Positions 46,756 to 57,980 of a stretch of DNA of 64,000 bases are shown in pieces (the first letter of the stretch is position 1; every line of letters starts with the position of its first letter). The stretch covers positions 4,040,206 to 4,104,205 of the forward strand of contig BCKC01000003.1 of assembly GCA_001600455.1 (NCBI GenBank). Direction: 5' to 3'. The position numbers and the translations under genes are program-made. The notes under the pieces are model-generated. The model saw nothing but the letters and a program-made list of their open reading frames with translations. It searched no databases and had not been told where the DNA came from. The stretch is from Endocalyx cinctus. Taxonomy: Eukaryota; Ascomycota; Sordariomycetes; Amphisphaeriales; Apiosporaceae.

Positions 46756-48637
46756 ATGGCCATCATCACCCAAAGCTCATCGAAGAACAAAAAACCTGCA
46801 TGGGATTTTAAACGCATCGACGCATACGATCTGGAACATATTGGACCGATGATAGGCATAATGCCATACCAGTACCAGCCGCCACCTTCCAACGCCGGCG
46901 CCGACATGGACATGCAGGATCATGATTACATGTCCAGCTACCCGACGCCGACGGCGACTTCCTCCATGGAGGTAAGACCAGTGCAGCCAGTCCATCTCCC
47001 ACAGCCTCCTACTCTTCTTCCTACCGCACAACTTCCAGCACCATTTCCTCCTCTATCTTCCGCTCGTCCACCACCAGCCCCGGTTACTAGAACCACCACC
47101 AATATCACCACCCTCACGCCTCTCGCTCAACGACGAGAAACACTTGCCAAATCCAAATCCTTCCAGTTAAGAAGAGCCTCCTCGACGCCTAACGTGAGAC
47201 CACAGGGGATGAACGATACCGATAACGGGCCCCTCGGTCTCCCTAGCGAGAAAAAGCGTAACAGACTCGGGTACCATCGAACAGCCCAAGCTTGTGGTAA
47301 GTGGAAAAGAATAAATAAAAATAAAAAGAACACTTGAACCCAACAAAAAAAAAAATAAAAAGAACACCAAGAAAAAAAAACCGTCTTCCAATCGCCCACC
47401 TATTCTTGTTAATGAGGCACACTCTCGATTCGCTCGGATACTAAAACACCACCTTGGTTTTACTCTTTTAAAGGATACTGTCGAAAGAGGAAGATCAGAT
47501 GCCAGCCAGAACCAAATGACCGGCAGAAAAGATGCGTTAACTGCATCAAGCTCAAGAAGGAATGTAGCTTCCACGCTGTGGACCATCAGCCGCCGACGAC
47601 AGCGACGAAACAATCGGGTTCGCGATCTTCAATGGGAGTCGGAATAATACCATCTTCGTCCTCCGCGTCTTCTTCTTCGGCGCTCGCTATCGCGCAGGGA
47701 CACCCGGTAGAGATACATCCGCACCAGACTTCGTATCATCAGCTCGCAGCGATGCCATCGATTCATAACATGGGCGCAGCTATGAAGCAGGAAGCATATC
47801 CGGACGACCACAAACGTAAGTTTTAAAAAAAAATAACTCCTTTTTTCAATTACTTTGAGAATCTCCATCGCGGTCTTCCAAAGTTCTTTTCTAGTTTCGT
47901 TCATGTTCTCGATCTTGAAAAGAGAAAGCACTTGGCTGAGAGAGAGGGGAAAAAAATATTTTGATCCTGAAAAACATACAGTCGTATCAAATACTAGATC
48001 CTTCAGTTACGGGCAAGGAATAACGAGCTGGCTCGGCGCGGACGCCAGTCCCGGCTCCGCGAGGAACTTCCCCCACGAATCGCCGGTATCTTCCAATTTC
48101 TCCACCTACGTAGGAGGAGGAGGCGGCACCCCGACGCACGGGACGACGGCGAGCGGGTGGTCGGTGGAGCCGGCGGGCGTGGCGACGTCGCGCCCGGAAG
48201 ATCCTTGGTCCAACCCTTACCACTCGACCCCCGCTCGATCGATGTCATTCGGAGGCGAGCACCACCAGTACCACCAACAACAACAACACCACGCGTCCCC
48301 GACGAGAACCGCCGCGCTGTACGGGAGCGGTCGAAGGGCGAACTCGACCGCCGAGCACCACGGCTTATACGCGGCGGCGCCGCACCCGATCGTGACGAAC
48401 AACCTCGAGGGAGCGGTGGGATCCTCCCTCTCGGCCGGCGCGGTGCCGCCTTCGACCTACGCGGCCTGGCCTCAGGCGTACGCGTACTCCTCGAAGAACC
48501 CCGGGGAGGGTTACCCGGGCGCGTCCTGGTACGGCGACTCGGGCGCTCACCATCACCAACAGCAGCAGCAGCCGGACTCGGCTGGAGGTGGCGGTGGCGC
48601 ATCTCACGGCGCCGGGCTATACTTTAGCGGGAGGTAA
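46756..48637 (+). CDS. Zn2Cys6 binuclear-cluster transcription factor
   Basis: Three exons, 46756-47296, 47474-47815 and 47982-48637, give 512 residues. Splicing of the first intron (177 nt) assembles the DNA-binding cluster: Cys180, Cys183, Cys190, Cys201, Cys204 and Cys211, spacing C-x2-C-x6-C-x10-C-x2-C-x6-C, with the basic RKRKIR loop. The intron falls in the codon right after Cys180. Upstream is a Pro/Thr-rich region with a charged SEKKRNRLGYHRTAQAC lead-in. Downstream is a Ser/Gly/His/Gln-rich tail with poly-Gln/His tracts. I see no fungal transcription-factor middle-homology domain, so the protein is short for the class. It is presumably a nuclear sequence-specific regulator; the target pathway is unknown. 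The start could also be an in-frame ATG at 46861. Confidence 0.88.
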
Positions 48638-49698
48638 TTTCAAAAAGAAGGTAAAAGAAAGGGAAAAAAAAAAAAAAAACATAGGCACTTGAATTACAGC
48701 AACTTGCCGTTTATATTTTCTTCGCCTTAAATAATCTGACTTCTTAAAANAAAAAAAAAAAAAAGAAAAAGGGGGTAAGGAGGACCTAGCTCCTGACCGC
48801 CGCAACGACTCCATCTCGAAGGAAATGCTTAACAAGAGAGAAGGGAGTAAAAAAAAACCGGGTATTCTAAACTTATATCAAAATTGGAAGAGAACAAGAA
48901 GAAGAGAGACAGAGAAAAAGAGACTTTCTGGTATATATATATAGACTGTCAAAAAGTCTGGATACCCAAAGAGCAGCAAAGATATATATACACGTGATAG
49001 CCCACGAAGGAGGCCGAAACCGAGAACGTAGGTAGATCATGAACGCAGATCTACCGGAACAAATTTTTGATGGGTTCGAAACAACAAGAAGAGTGAGGCT
49101 CGAGCGCATGACGACGATAAAGGGAAAAGATTTGCGACAAACTCGTTTTGCAAGCGAGTTATTACACCTATCACTTTTTTTTTCTTCATTCACTATGTTG
49201 TTTTCCTCCATTCTCAATATTTTTGTTTTCTGCCATAGAAGACAGCGAGTATGAAGAAAAGGAGGATAAGAAAGAAAAAACACGTCAATTCGATTTCTCT
49301 CTCCTAGGTCGTACATACGATGCGAAGCCTCTTACGCAGGAGAGAAAGAAGGGAAACGAATGATGCTCGTGTTTGTGTGGGATCGTCCGTTTCACAAACG
49401 CCGATGAGGAGAATAAAAAAAAAGCAAAAAGCGTCAGTTTTTATTCCGAACGAGAAACCAGAAACCAGAAACGAAACGAAACATTATATCTATATATACG
49501 TATACATATAATACCTATTGGCTAGTTGTTTCGTATATACCTTTTCCTTCTCTATTTTCAACCGTCGCAATTTTTCTACTACCCCCTTTTCCCCTTCACC
49601 AATCGTCTTTGCTTTCTCTCTTTTCTTTGTCTTTCTCAACTAAGGCAAGCGGCACGGAACGGAAAATATCTTGCATACGCTATGCAGAATGCATGCGG

Positions 49699-49729
<31 letters not shown>

Positions 49730-51330
49730 TTCTCTCTTTCTGAAGTTCGAATTATTTTGCTTGCTTGTTTTTCTTTGCCGTCGCTGCAAGATACCGTTTT
49801 CTTCTTTTTTTCCCTCCCCGCTCCCACCCCCACGGGGTCTTCTTGTCCGTCCGTGCTGTTTCGTTCTCTTTATGTTGTTGTAAGGTTCGGTTTTATTTGG
49901 AAATGGAGGGGGGAGAGCGAAGGAGAAGGGGGAAAATGTACGGCTCGGCACGGCAAAGATCTCCGACTTACCCTGTTTTTCTTCACCTATCTACCGACGT
50001 CTATTTCTACCTCTATGACTTTGAAAAGCAGATGACTATTTATTACTTAAGAAATATGCTGTCGATTGGCTATCGTCTATTGATGAAGTTGCTATTTATT
50101 TCCCATGGTGGGAAGCGAGGAAGGGCGGAAGAGAGGGGGGGCTGTTTATTTCTGTTTTTCTTCGTAAATGCTTTTTATTTTCTTTATGTGGCTAGCCTTG
50201 TGTTTACTCTTCTTTGGTACCTGTTGTGGTCGAATTTCTTGTTTTCTCACACATACATATACGAATTCATTTATATGTTGACACTTGTATTTTCCTAATA
50301 TGTTTTTTTTTCCTTCTGTTTATTTGGATGGTAGGGAATACGATCAGCGCATACATTGATTGAATGGAATGGTTCACTCGGAGGAAAAGCGGAAAAGAAA
50401 GCATCGGTTGGTAACTATATGTTCTGTTTTTGGTTTCATATTTCTCTTCGTTGAAAATTCATTTATCGTTTGATTCTCTCAATATAAAAAAAGTCTTTCT
50501 TATTAGCGTACTTCTTTCTGATTGTTGGGGTTCCGGTATTCTCTTGATTGATATACATATTGAGGTGTGAGAAGAGAAGAGGATATAATAGATCGGATTG
50601 GATACTAGTGATAATTGTCTTTGGGGGTCGCTCTGCCGGTGTGTAATTATTTGGGGATCCTCTTGTACATTGAACTCTTCATGAATAATTCTCTATAGCC
50701 CTTTAGCTACCATTGGCTGACCCTCATGAAGGTGTGTTTGTGCGTGCGTGTGTGTATGTTTTGGCTTACCCGCATTCGCTGTCAAACCTGCCAAGCCACT
50801 CTCTGTTAATTTAGACACCCAAGCCTTCTGGACGCACATGTCTGCCTGTACCACAGAGAATACAGACTCGACTCCGCCCATATATATTGAGCTTGTTGGT
50901 AATAGTCAGTGTGCCTCGGGGCGGGTACATAGAACATTGTCAACGAATAGTGAACAATCTCCAAATCTCCCCCTTCCAGTGTTCGCATCGGAATACTGGC
51001 CGATGTTTCATGAGCCACGTAGGCGCAATCCGCCTAGAAGCACAAATCAAACCAAAAGAAAGAAAAAAGTGTTGCGCCACCTAAACAAATGTACTCGCTA
51101 ATGTAGTTGAAAATACAACATGGAACATTATTACCGATACGGCGACCGATATAAAACTGATGTCATCTTCGAATAGGCCTTGCTGCGCATCGCCAAGTGA
51201 ATGTCAATATACCAGCAAGTTTGGACAGCATATGTTCTAGTAAATACTTTTTTTTTTACGCTATCAGTTTCGTCTTCTTCATACGTAGGCTGTGAACTAG
51301 CTGGGTTAAGATAGGAGTTGAAATCCAAAT
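48638..51330. other. long 3' region with homopolymer tracts, no gene seen
   Basis: 2.7 kb of A-rich then T/CT-rich DNA containing one undetermined base (N at 48750) inside an A-run. The long frames at 49526-50035 and 49765-50298 are translations of polypyrimidine tracts (Phe/Ser/Leu-rich) and are not credible genes. Confidence 0.55.
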
Positions 51331-51657
51331 TTATAGCTTTATTGTGAGGATGATTAAGCCAACATAAGCACCGACACTCAAAGTCGTGAGGAGAAGGACG
51401 CTGTTTCCGCTCGTTCGAAACTTATTCTGCAGCTCCCCCTCGTGGTCGGTGGTTGTGAAAAACTGGCTGTTGCCTTGATATCGACGATATATGGCACAAA
51501 GCAGGACGGTAGTACCGTAGACGGCGAATAGAGCACCGATGGCGTAGAATTCCGAGGTGAAGATCTTGAGAATAATCAGGGCAAAACTGAACTGAGAAAG
51601 TGCGGTACGCATATATGCCCCTTCGAACGTACGCTGGGCAGCTCGTATCTCGACTAA
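51331..51657 (-). CDS. DUF202-type small membrane protein, 5' end unresolved
   Basis: The reading frame from 51612 gives 93 residues, but the protein-like sequence clearly continues upstream in frame to about 51657 (LVEIRAAQRTFEGAYMRTAL), a typical start of the fungal DUF202 domain. Three membrane segments follow: FSFALIILKIFTSEFYAIGA with ALFAVYGTTVLLCAIYRRYQ, then NSVLLLTTLSVGAYVGLIIL, with the conserved KFRTSGN between. The frame stays open without an ATG to about 51783. An upstream exon joined near a CAG at 51659-51661 is therefore likely, but I could not identify it. Function is unknown; related bacterial YidH proteins are inner-membrane proteins. Either the gene has an unrecognised first exon or it is a 5'-truncated copy. 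Confidence 0.65.
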   Translation of the reverse strand, partial: LVEIRAAQRTFEGAYMRTALSQFSFALIILKIFTSEFYAIGALFAVYGTTVLLCAIYRRYQGNSQFFTTTDHEGELQNKFRTSGNSVLLLTTLSVGAYVGLIILTIKL

Positions 51658-54578
51658 TCTGCCTCGGACGTTAATATGGGCAGTGATGCATATGAACTTT
51701 ATGACATGTAGCGATGTGGGAGAGTAATCCAGAAGAACAAAAGGCGAGACCGGGCATGACTGATAGATTGGGGATAGGCCCGGGTGTTATTCGACGGCTA
51801 AAACATATCTAATTTATGAACTTACTCTTGAGCAGTAAGAACTACTGAGCGAGCTCTATGTAACCGTAGATGCAAACGGTCTTCCGGGTATGGCTTTTTG
51901 TTTTTTAAAAAAAGACGTCAGCTTATTGGCATGGATAGATTATATCTGACAGGGGAACTTGATGCTTGAAGGAATGAAGACCTCTTCGGGTTACCCGAGC
52001 TGAACTTCAAAGAAGGATATATAAAAATAATAACGTCATCAAATAACTGGATTCTACTTCACCTACTTGAAACATGATTCATTAGAATAGAATATTTTGA
52101 AAGGAGCGAGATGTAGAAAATTCAAGAGTATACAAGAAGTATTTAATCGAACATATTCGCATTTCTTTGACTTGTGAATTTGCATCTAATGATTCTGCGT
52201 GAGGGTTTAATGGATGATGATACCTTTGGGGTTTGCTTAAATGAGTCCGACATTTATTATGTGAGATTCACCAGAATACAATACCAGACTAAACTTTGAC
52301 CCGCGTCCAGTACCGTACACCGTGCACCTGGTCGGCTGGTCTGCTTGGTGTGGCTCGTATACATAAATAGCGGATAAATTATCTACATTAGTGCACTACA
52401 TAGTACACTCTACTAAATTATACACTAAATTCAGGGCTTTATTGGGCTAATAATAACCTTTTATTGGGTATAAATACCTAAATACTTACATAGTACTCTA
52501 CGTACTCTACTCCGTATAGAGTACTCTGTACACTTACTGACTTAGTACCTAGGTCCACGGGTATATGTACCTACCTAGGTACCTAGGTATGTAGATAGGT
52601 TACCAACTACTCATTAAATCCCCGAAGAACCTTGGAAAACGTACAATCCATTCTTTTCCCTTCTGTCTGCCTGTTTATATAATTTATATAATTGTGTTCT
52701 GCATTAGAAACACCTCATATTTATGATGACCATCTATGGATATATCGCCTTTCAAAATGCCAAGTCCACCGATAGTATAATAACGTTGTTAGCTCATGAA
52801 TTCCGTGTTCAGGTCAGTATCGGCACTCCTTTCCGTATACTCTTCCCCGTACCACACACTATTATGCCCTGTGCCATACGGGAATGTTCCATATAGGATT
52901 CTTGTGGCTTGGCGATCATGAACTTACCGTGTTTCATGGTACTTACTCTACATACTTTACATACACATTTGCGCTCTCCAGGTTAAGCGACTATGCCGTG
53001 CTCTACTATGTATACCAGTCCCAGTTTTGGTGGCTTTCGTTGGTACCAAGTTATATCACCTTCGTTCCTTGAAATATGCACACTGTACCCATGGATATAT
53101 GTTCAGGACAGCATAAATTACCTTGGACGTTCAAAATAATTGACTGAACCTAGTATACTAGCATGGCTACCTGGCTTTCGCATACTGCAGTTGGTTGCCG
53201 GTCAGCCCATCTGCGGAATGGCCATTATTCAGCAAGTCTTTATTCCAAGTGGATTGAAAATATGACTCTCACATGTCAATATCATCATAGCTGTCAATTA
53301 TCTACACGTAGGTTAGTATGGCTCGAATATCATTGTCGCCGTTGAGCCATTGTTTACTTGATCTTGATATGTTTCGACACATGTTTCTAAGCCCACCTTG
53401 CGGCTTGAATCTTCCCCATTTTTTTCTCGTAAAACATAATGTGTGACGAGATGTGGAAAACGGGAGACTGCCTACTTAAGACGATGGTGAGGGGAAAAAA
53501 AGATTTTTTATTTTTTTTTTTATTTTTTATACAGCCACTTGCTCATATCATCTTTTCGATCGAAGCTGGTAATTAGGATATCGAGATCCCTTTATCCCTC
53601 TAAACTCTGCGTACATACTATCATCAACAAAAGTGCCTTATGATTGTATACTACGCTCGGGAGTGGAGATCCCTTGGCACACGGGTTATCGGGGGCTGAG
53701 CAAGACGTCGAAGAACGCCTAGCTTAAACCCCTGCCACCCTCGTCTTTTCTCTGCCCTTGTCTTATAGGACATAATGCCTTATATGATCCTGGCTGTGAC
53801 CAAATAGGTAGCCAATGACCTAATATTGCGTTTTCCAGCCGCACAATTGATGTAGTGCGCGAACCAATGCATCTTTGCGTCGGTCCGCCTGAGCCTCTGC
53901 CTGTCTGCCTTTTAGGACAACCTCGTCAAGCCTTCTTTCTTCAACCACAATACTTCTGCATCTCACCCATCTTACCTCGCAACCCCATCCTCGATCTTTG
54001 AATTAATTGGACGTTCTCTAATATTACTCTTCAAAAGCAAATTTGCACGGCCTCGTTGTGATCCCTCCATACCACTTTACATTATTCAGGTTGGTCGGAG
54101 AAAGAGGTCATTTACTGCTCTAACGGTGTGGACGTATTTCCACTTTGAGCTCTATATCCATGCCTGCTTGCTCCACTGACTTACCAAAAATAAGCGCCGC
54201 CGCCTCACCAAGCATTGTCGCGCAAAATCCCCGTTCTTGATCAACAGGAACCAAAGTTCCCCCTCAATTCATTCCAAAACAAAAGTCAGCTTTTCACGAA
54301 ATTCTGACGATATTCAACTTTCATTCTAACATCGCGACCTCTTCGCTTTAATCTGATTTTAAGAAATTACATATCGCACAATTGAGGCCACCTCAAGTTC
54401 TGGCTTAGATCGCGAGGCCTCATTTCTCCGGTTTCCCTGTCAATTGATGCGCTCCTTACTGCTTGCTAAGAATATGGTCTAGCCTTAATGGTTTTCACTA
54501 GAGCTTGAGGTCAATCACTACCTAATTGTAAAATCTCGATATATACCGGTACCGAGCCTCGCTTCTAGTATTCCCACA
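51658..54578. other. spacer and long leader upstream of C2H2 gene
   Basis: AT-rich with a dense palindrome patch at about 52495-52610 (TACTCCGTATAGAGTA and repeated CCTAGG), and T-rich tracts near 53500. No gene is recognised, apart from the probable missing first exon of the DUF202 gene. The right kilobase is more C-rich and probably promoter/5' UTR of the C2H2 gene, with a possible uORF at 54160-54240. Confidence 0.5.
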
Positions 54579-57500
54579 ATGTCTTCCATACGTACGGTAT
54601 CCCCCGCGTCGCTCCACGATCTTCGTGGCGCCCCAAAGAGTCATATGCAACAAACCCAACAAGTAGCTGGATATCACAGTGATAACTTCAACCACGCCGG
54701 CCCCGTCACACCCGCTGAATCAAATTTATTGTCGCCGTATTCCTCCCATGTCCAGAGTAGTTCCGCTTCACCGACCAATAACTCAAACACTCCCGGCGAC
54801 ACATATTCTGATGTTTACCCGTCCGATTTCAGCTGCGACTATTCAGTGGACCCCTTCTTTGGTACGACCGTAGACTTCAGCGACGTAAATGTCAATAACG
54901 GACCTGCATTCTTCGATGATCTCGAGAACTCGGCCCAATCTGAACTCCTTGCCTCTTCCGATATCCAATGCGATGGTGATAATAATCACCTTGCCTATCC
55001 TATGAGTCCAAAAAAGACGCCAGCGACTTCAACACATTCAACATTTGCCCTCACCAAAGACGGTCTCACAGACTCTCGAAATTCGAATTTAATCCATAAC
55101 CCCGTCAACAGTACCCAACCCCTCGTCGATTCTAGAGACCTGAACCAACCCACGACGCAATTAACACCGGATACTAATGGTGATACTTGGTCCGGCGACG
55201 ACAGCTCAGGACTAGCTATCAACGCCATGGCAAGTCCCCGTGTGACCATATCCGTTTGGAACAAGGATGGAGACGCACCCATCCAGGGAATCGAAAGATC
55301 CTTCACGACAGACACAGAGAGTACTCAACCCCGGAGTATAGCCGGCGACTTAGCTTCTGACATTGCTCTGGACAACTCGTCATACGTTCCGCGAGATGCT
55401 CAAGGAAACTGGTTGCCGAACTCGACTTCGGGGCATCGAGGACTGGCTCCCGGAGAGCGGTCATCTCACGAAGTTCCCAGTGCCAATCAACAGGCGGCCG
55501 ATCGTGAACTTGCCGAGAAAAATATGAAAGTTTATGAATGGGTAGATCACTTCACGGAGGGTCCTGATCAACCGGCTGATCCGAAGACTGGAGAGTATAA
55601 CAACGTACCGACTGCTGATATACCGCTTGGCGATACAACCGTTAATCGGCATGTGCCAGGCCAAGCCTATCTGAATACGGATGGCCCAGGCGGTCCACTG
55701 ACGCAGAAAGACATTGATTTTATCCAACAAGACCGTATTTGGGCAAACCCGCCAATGCTCCAGCCTATTCAAGACAACACCCACTATCAACCAGCAACCT
55801 CTGATGAAGCGATGAGAAAGTTCAACCGGCTATGCCAAGACAACGATTCTATAGTATCCCGTGCTGCCACCTGGGGAACGCGGAGAAGAAGTTTACCCAG
55901 CGTTGTAGACATGGAAGGGATCATTAGCGGGAACTTCCTGAAGAAGCTTTCAATCAGTAACGCCCGTCGACCGAGTTTTATCAAAAAGATACCCAATCTC
56001 CGAAGACCTAGTAATAGTCAAATGCGTAAACGAAAGGGCAGCAACGCAAGCGAAACTCCGCCAGAGGACCTGGATGATCAAATTGCGGAACGACGAGAAT
56101 CCAAAGATAACCTAGCTCCGCCATCAAGGACGTCGAGCTGGGGCATTAACAAGAAGCCGACCCCAAGTTTGAACACTGCTTTTGTAGGAATGGCTATGGG
56201 TGCTGCTTCCATTGGAACTACTCATGCGCGAAGTGGGTCAATAAGCGCAACTTCGATCAGCTCGCCAAAGACTACGTTCGGTTCTTTGAGCGTCCCGCCT
56301 GTGAGGAACACTCTAAAGAGACCAAGGAGCAAAACAGAGCTACCTCGAACATTTAATTCTTCTGCCATCTCACATCCTAACTTGGTGGAGATGTTAAAAA
56401 GACAAGGCGGTCCACCTGTTGCTCAGTTAGCGAGACCCCCGGCCGTGCCAGACCTAGACGATGATGATGAGGACGACGACGATGACACATTTGACGAAGC
56501 GGATATTAAAGCTGAATCCGGCAGAATGGACGCCATAGTCCCGACATATGCTGGATTCCAAGAGCACATAATACGATTAAATCCCGCGCTTGCAGGTCCC
56601 GAAAACGCCAATAAATTCCTTGTTGATCGCATTGCACAGCAAATGGTTATACGCTATAAACAGCTTCTCAACGCACGGATTAAGCATATAAACCAAGTTC
56701 AGGACGGAAAGTGTGCTTGTGGGCCATTGTGTCTAGGCCTCAAGGCCTCGGCGTCTACCAACAACAACCAAAGGGCGGACCTGCCGGCTTCTGATGCCGA
56801 TTTATCGAACGAGGATAATAGCCCAATTGAAGGGGGTATAAGCTCAGAAACCTTTCCGCGTGGTATACCGAATCCTCCAGTCGATGCTCTCCCTGCAGAA
56901 TTCGAATGCTACCTATGCTTTACGAGCAAGAAGTTCCAGAAACCTTCCGACTGGACGAAACATGTGCACGAAGATGTACAGCCCTTCACATGCACATGGG
57001 AGAAATGCCGGGAATCTAAGATGTTCAAGCGAAAAGCTGACTGGGTCCGTCACGAGAACGAGGGTCATCGCCACCTCGAATGGTGGACTTGTGACGTTGA
57101 TGAATGCCGGCATACATGTTACAGGAGAGATAACTTCTTGCAGCATCTTGTCCGAGAACACAAATTTACGGAACCGAAGTTTAAGACTAAAGCGCAAGTC
57201 AAAAAATACATCCACACTAACGCTACGTGGCAGAGAGTCGACAAATGCCACGATAAGACCCCCGTTGAGGCACCTAGCGAGCCGTGCCGATTCTGTAATA
57301 GGACATGTCCCACTTGGAAGAAACTCACGGTGCATTTGGCGAAGCACATGGAGCAAATAACTCTATCCATTATACCGATAGTGGAAGCTAAAAAGCTAGA
57401 GGCAGACACGATCGTCAGCCCCGTTCAAGAGCCCCCTCCGCGCACGTTTGACATGTCTCCAACAACTATGATTAAGCCGGATCCGCACGCGTTCAGCCCT

Positions 57501-57980
57501 TCTCCATCACACACTCCGAACCCGAGTCCCTTAGATAACTACCAACAACCTCGCGCCGTGCCCTTTCCCGGCATGAATCATATCCCTCTGCAAAACGCTT
57601 ATTACGAACCTGCAACAACTCAGCAGTACAATGAAGTATTACACGCTCAAGTACGCGGCGAAGGGACTGGAATGCCAATGGCTCAGGGGTACCCCGCCCA
57701 GCACCAGTACAACACTATACCAGTTACCACCACGCCGAATTATATACCCCCTAACAATCCTTACATGATGGCGCCCGAGGAAATCGAACCCTTCCCTAAC
57801 TTCAACAATGGGTTTGATTCACTCGGCATTCAGGACGCAAGAGGAAACGTGGGCTACGATAATCTGGGCCACCCGACGATCCAATCCATTCGCGAGTATG
57901 GAAGTAACCAAGGGTCGGTATCACCTTATTCTCATTCGCCGCATCCTCATCAGGGCGGCAACAACTTCTACAATCAATGA
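54579..57980 (+). CDS. large C2H2 zinc-finger protein
   Basis: One uninterrupted exon of 1133 residues. The first ~620 residues are Ser/Thr/Asn/Pro-rich and disordered, with basic patches around residues 450-500 (RRRSLPSVVDMEG, RRPSFIKKIPNLRRPS). An acidic run DLDDDDEDDDDDTFDEADIK lies near 630. The ordered core (about 650-930) contains the VQDGKCACG element and then an array of fingers: CYLC, C-x4-C FTCTWEKCRESKMFKRKADWVRH, WTCDVDECRHTCYRRDNFLQH and CRFCNRTCPTWKKLTVHLAKH. The arrangement, ending in HMEQITLSIIP, is that of a widespread ascomycete-specific C2H2 family. The C-terminal 200 residues are Pro/Asn/Tyr/Gln-rich. A nuclear regulatory role is likely; I cannot name an orthologue or target. 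Confidence 0.87.
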   Translation: MSSIRTVSPASLHDLRGAPKSHMQQTQQVAGYHSDNFNHAGPVTPAESNLLSPYSSHVQSSSASPTNNSNTPGDTYSDVYPSDFSCDYSVDPFFGTTVDFSDVNVNNGPAFFDDLENSAQSELLASSDIQCDGDNNHLAYPMSPKKTPATSTHSTFALTKDGLTDSRNSNLIHNPVNSTQPLVDSRDLNQPTTQLTPDTNGDTWSGDDSSGLAINAMASPRVTISVWNKDGDAPIQGIERSFTTDTESTQPRSIAGDLASDIALDNSSYVPRDAQGNWLPNSTSGHRGLAPGERSSHEVPSANQQAADRELAEKNMKVYEWVDHFTEGPDQPADPKTGEYNNVPTADIPLGDTTVNRHVPGQAYLNTDGPGGPLTQKDIDFIQQDRIWANPPMLQPIQDNTHYQPATSDEAMRKFNRLCQDNDSIVSRAATWGTRRRSLPSVVDMEGIISGNFLKKLSISNARRPSFIKKIPNLRRPSNSQMRKRKGSNASETPPEDLDDQIAERRESKDNLAPPSRTSSWGINKKPTPSLNTAFVGMAMGAASIGTTHARSGSISATSISSPKTTFGSLSVPPVRNTLKRPRSKTELPRTFNSSAISHPNLVEMLKRQGGPPVAQLARPPAVPDLDDDDEDDDDDTFDEADIKAESGRMDAIVPTYAGFQEHIIRLNPALAGPENANKFLVDRIAQQMVIRYKQLLNARIKHINQVQDGKCACGPLCLGLKASASTNNNQRADLPASDADLSNEDNSPIEGGISSETFPRGIPNPPVDALPAEFECYLCFTSKKFQKPSDWTKHVHEDVQPFTCTWEKCRESKMFKRKADWVRHENEGHRHLEWWTCDVDECRHTCYRRDNFLQHLVREHKFTEPKFKTKAQVKKYIHTNATWQRVDKCHDKTPVEAPSEPCRFCNRTCPTWKKLTVHLAKHMEQITLSIIPIVEAKKLEADTIVSPVQEPPPRTFDMSPTTMIKPDPHAFSPSPSHTPNPSPLDNYQQPRAVPFPGMNHIPLQNAYYEPATTQQYNEVLHAQVRGEGTGMPMAQGYPAQHQYNTIPVTTTPNYIPPNNPYMMAPEEIEPFPNFNNGFDSLGIQDARGNVGYDNLGHPTIQSIREYGSNQGSVSPYSHSPHPHQGGNNFYNQ

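Noticed and set aside
49526..50298. Two overlapping open frames of 169 and 177 codons
   Set aside because: They are translations of T/CT tracts (Phe, Ser and Leu runs) with no domain or codon bias.
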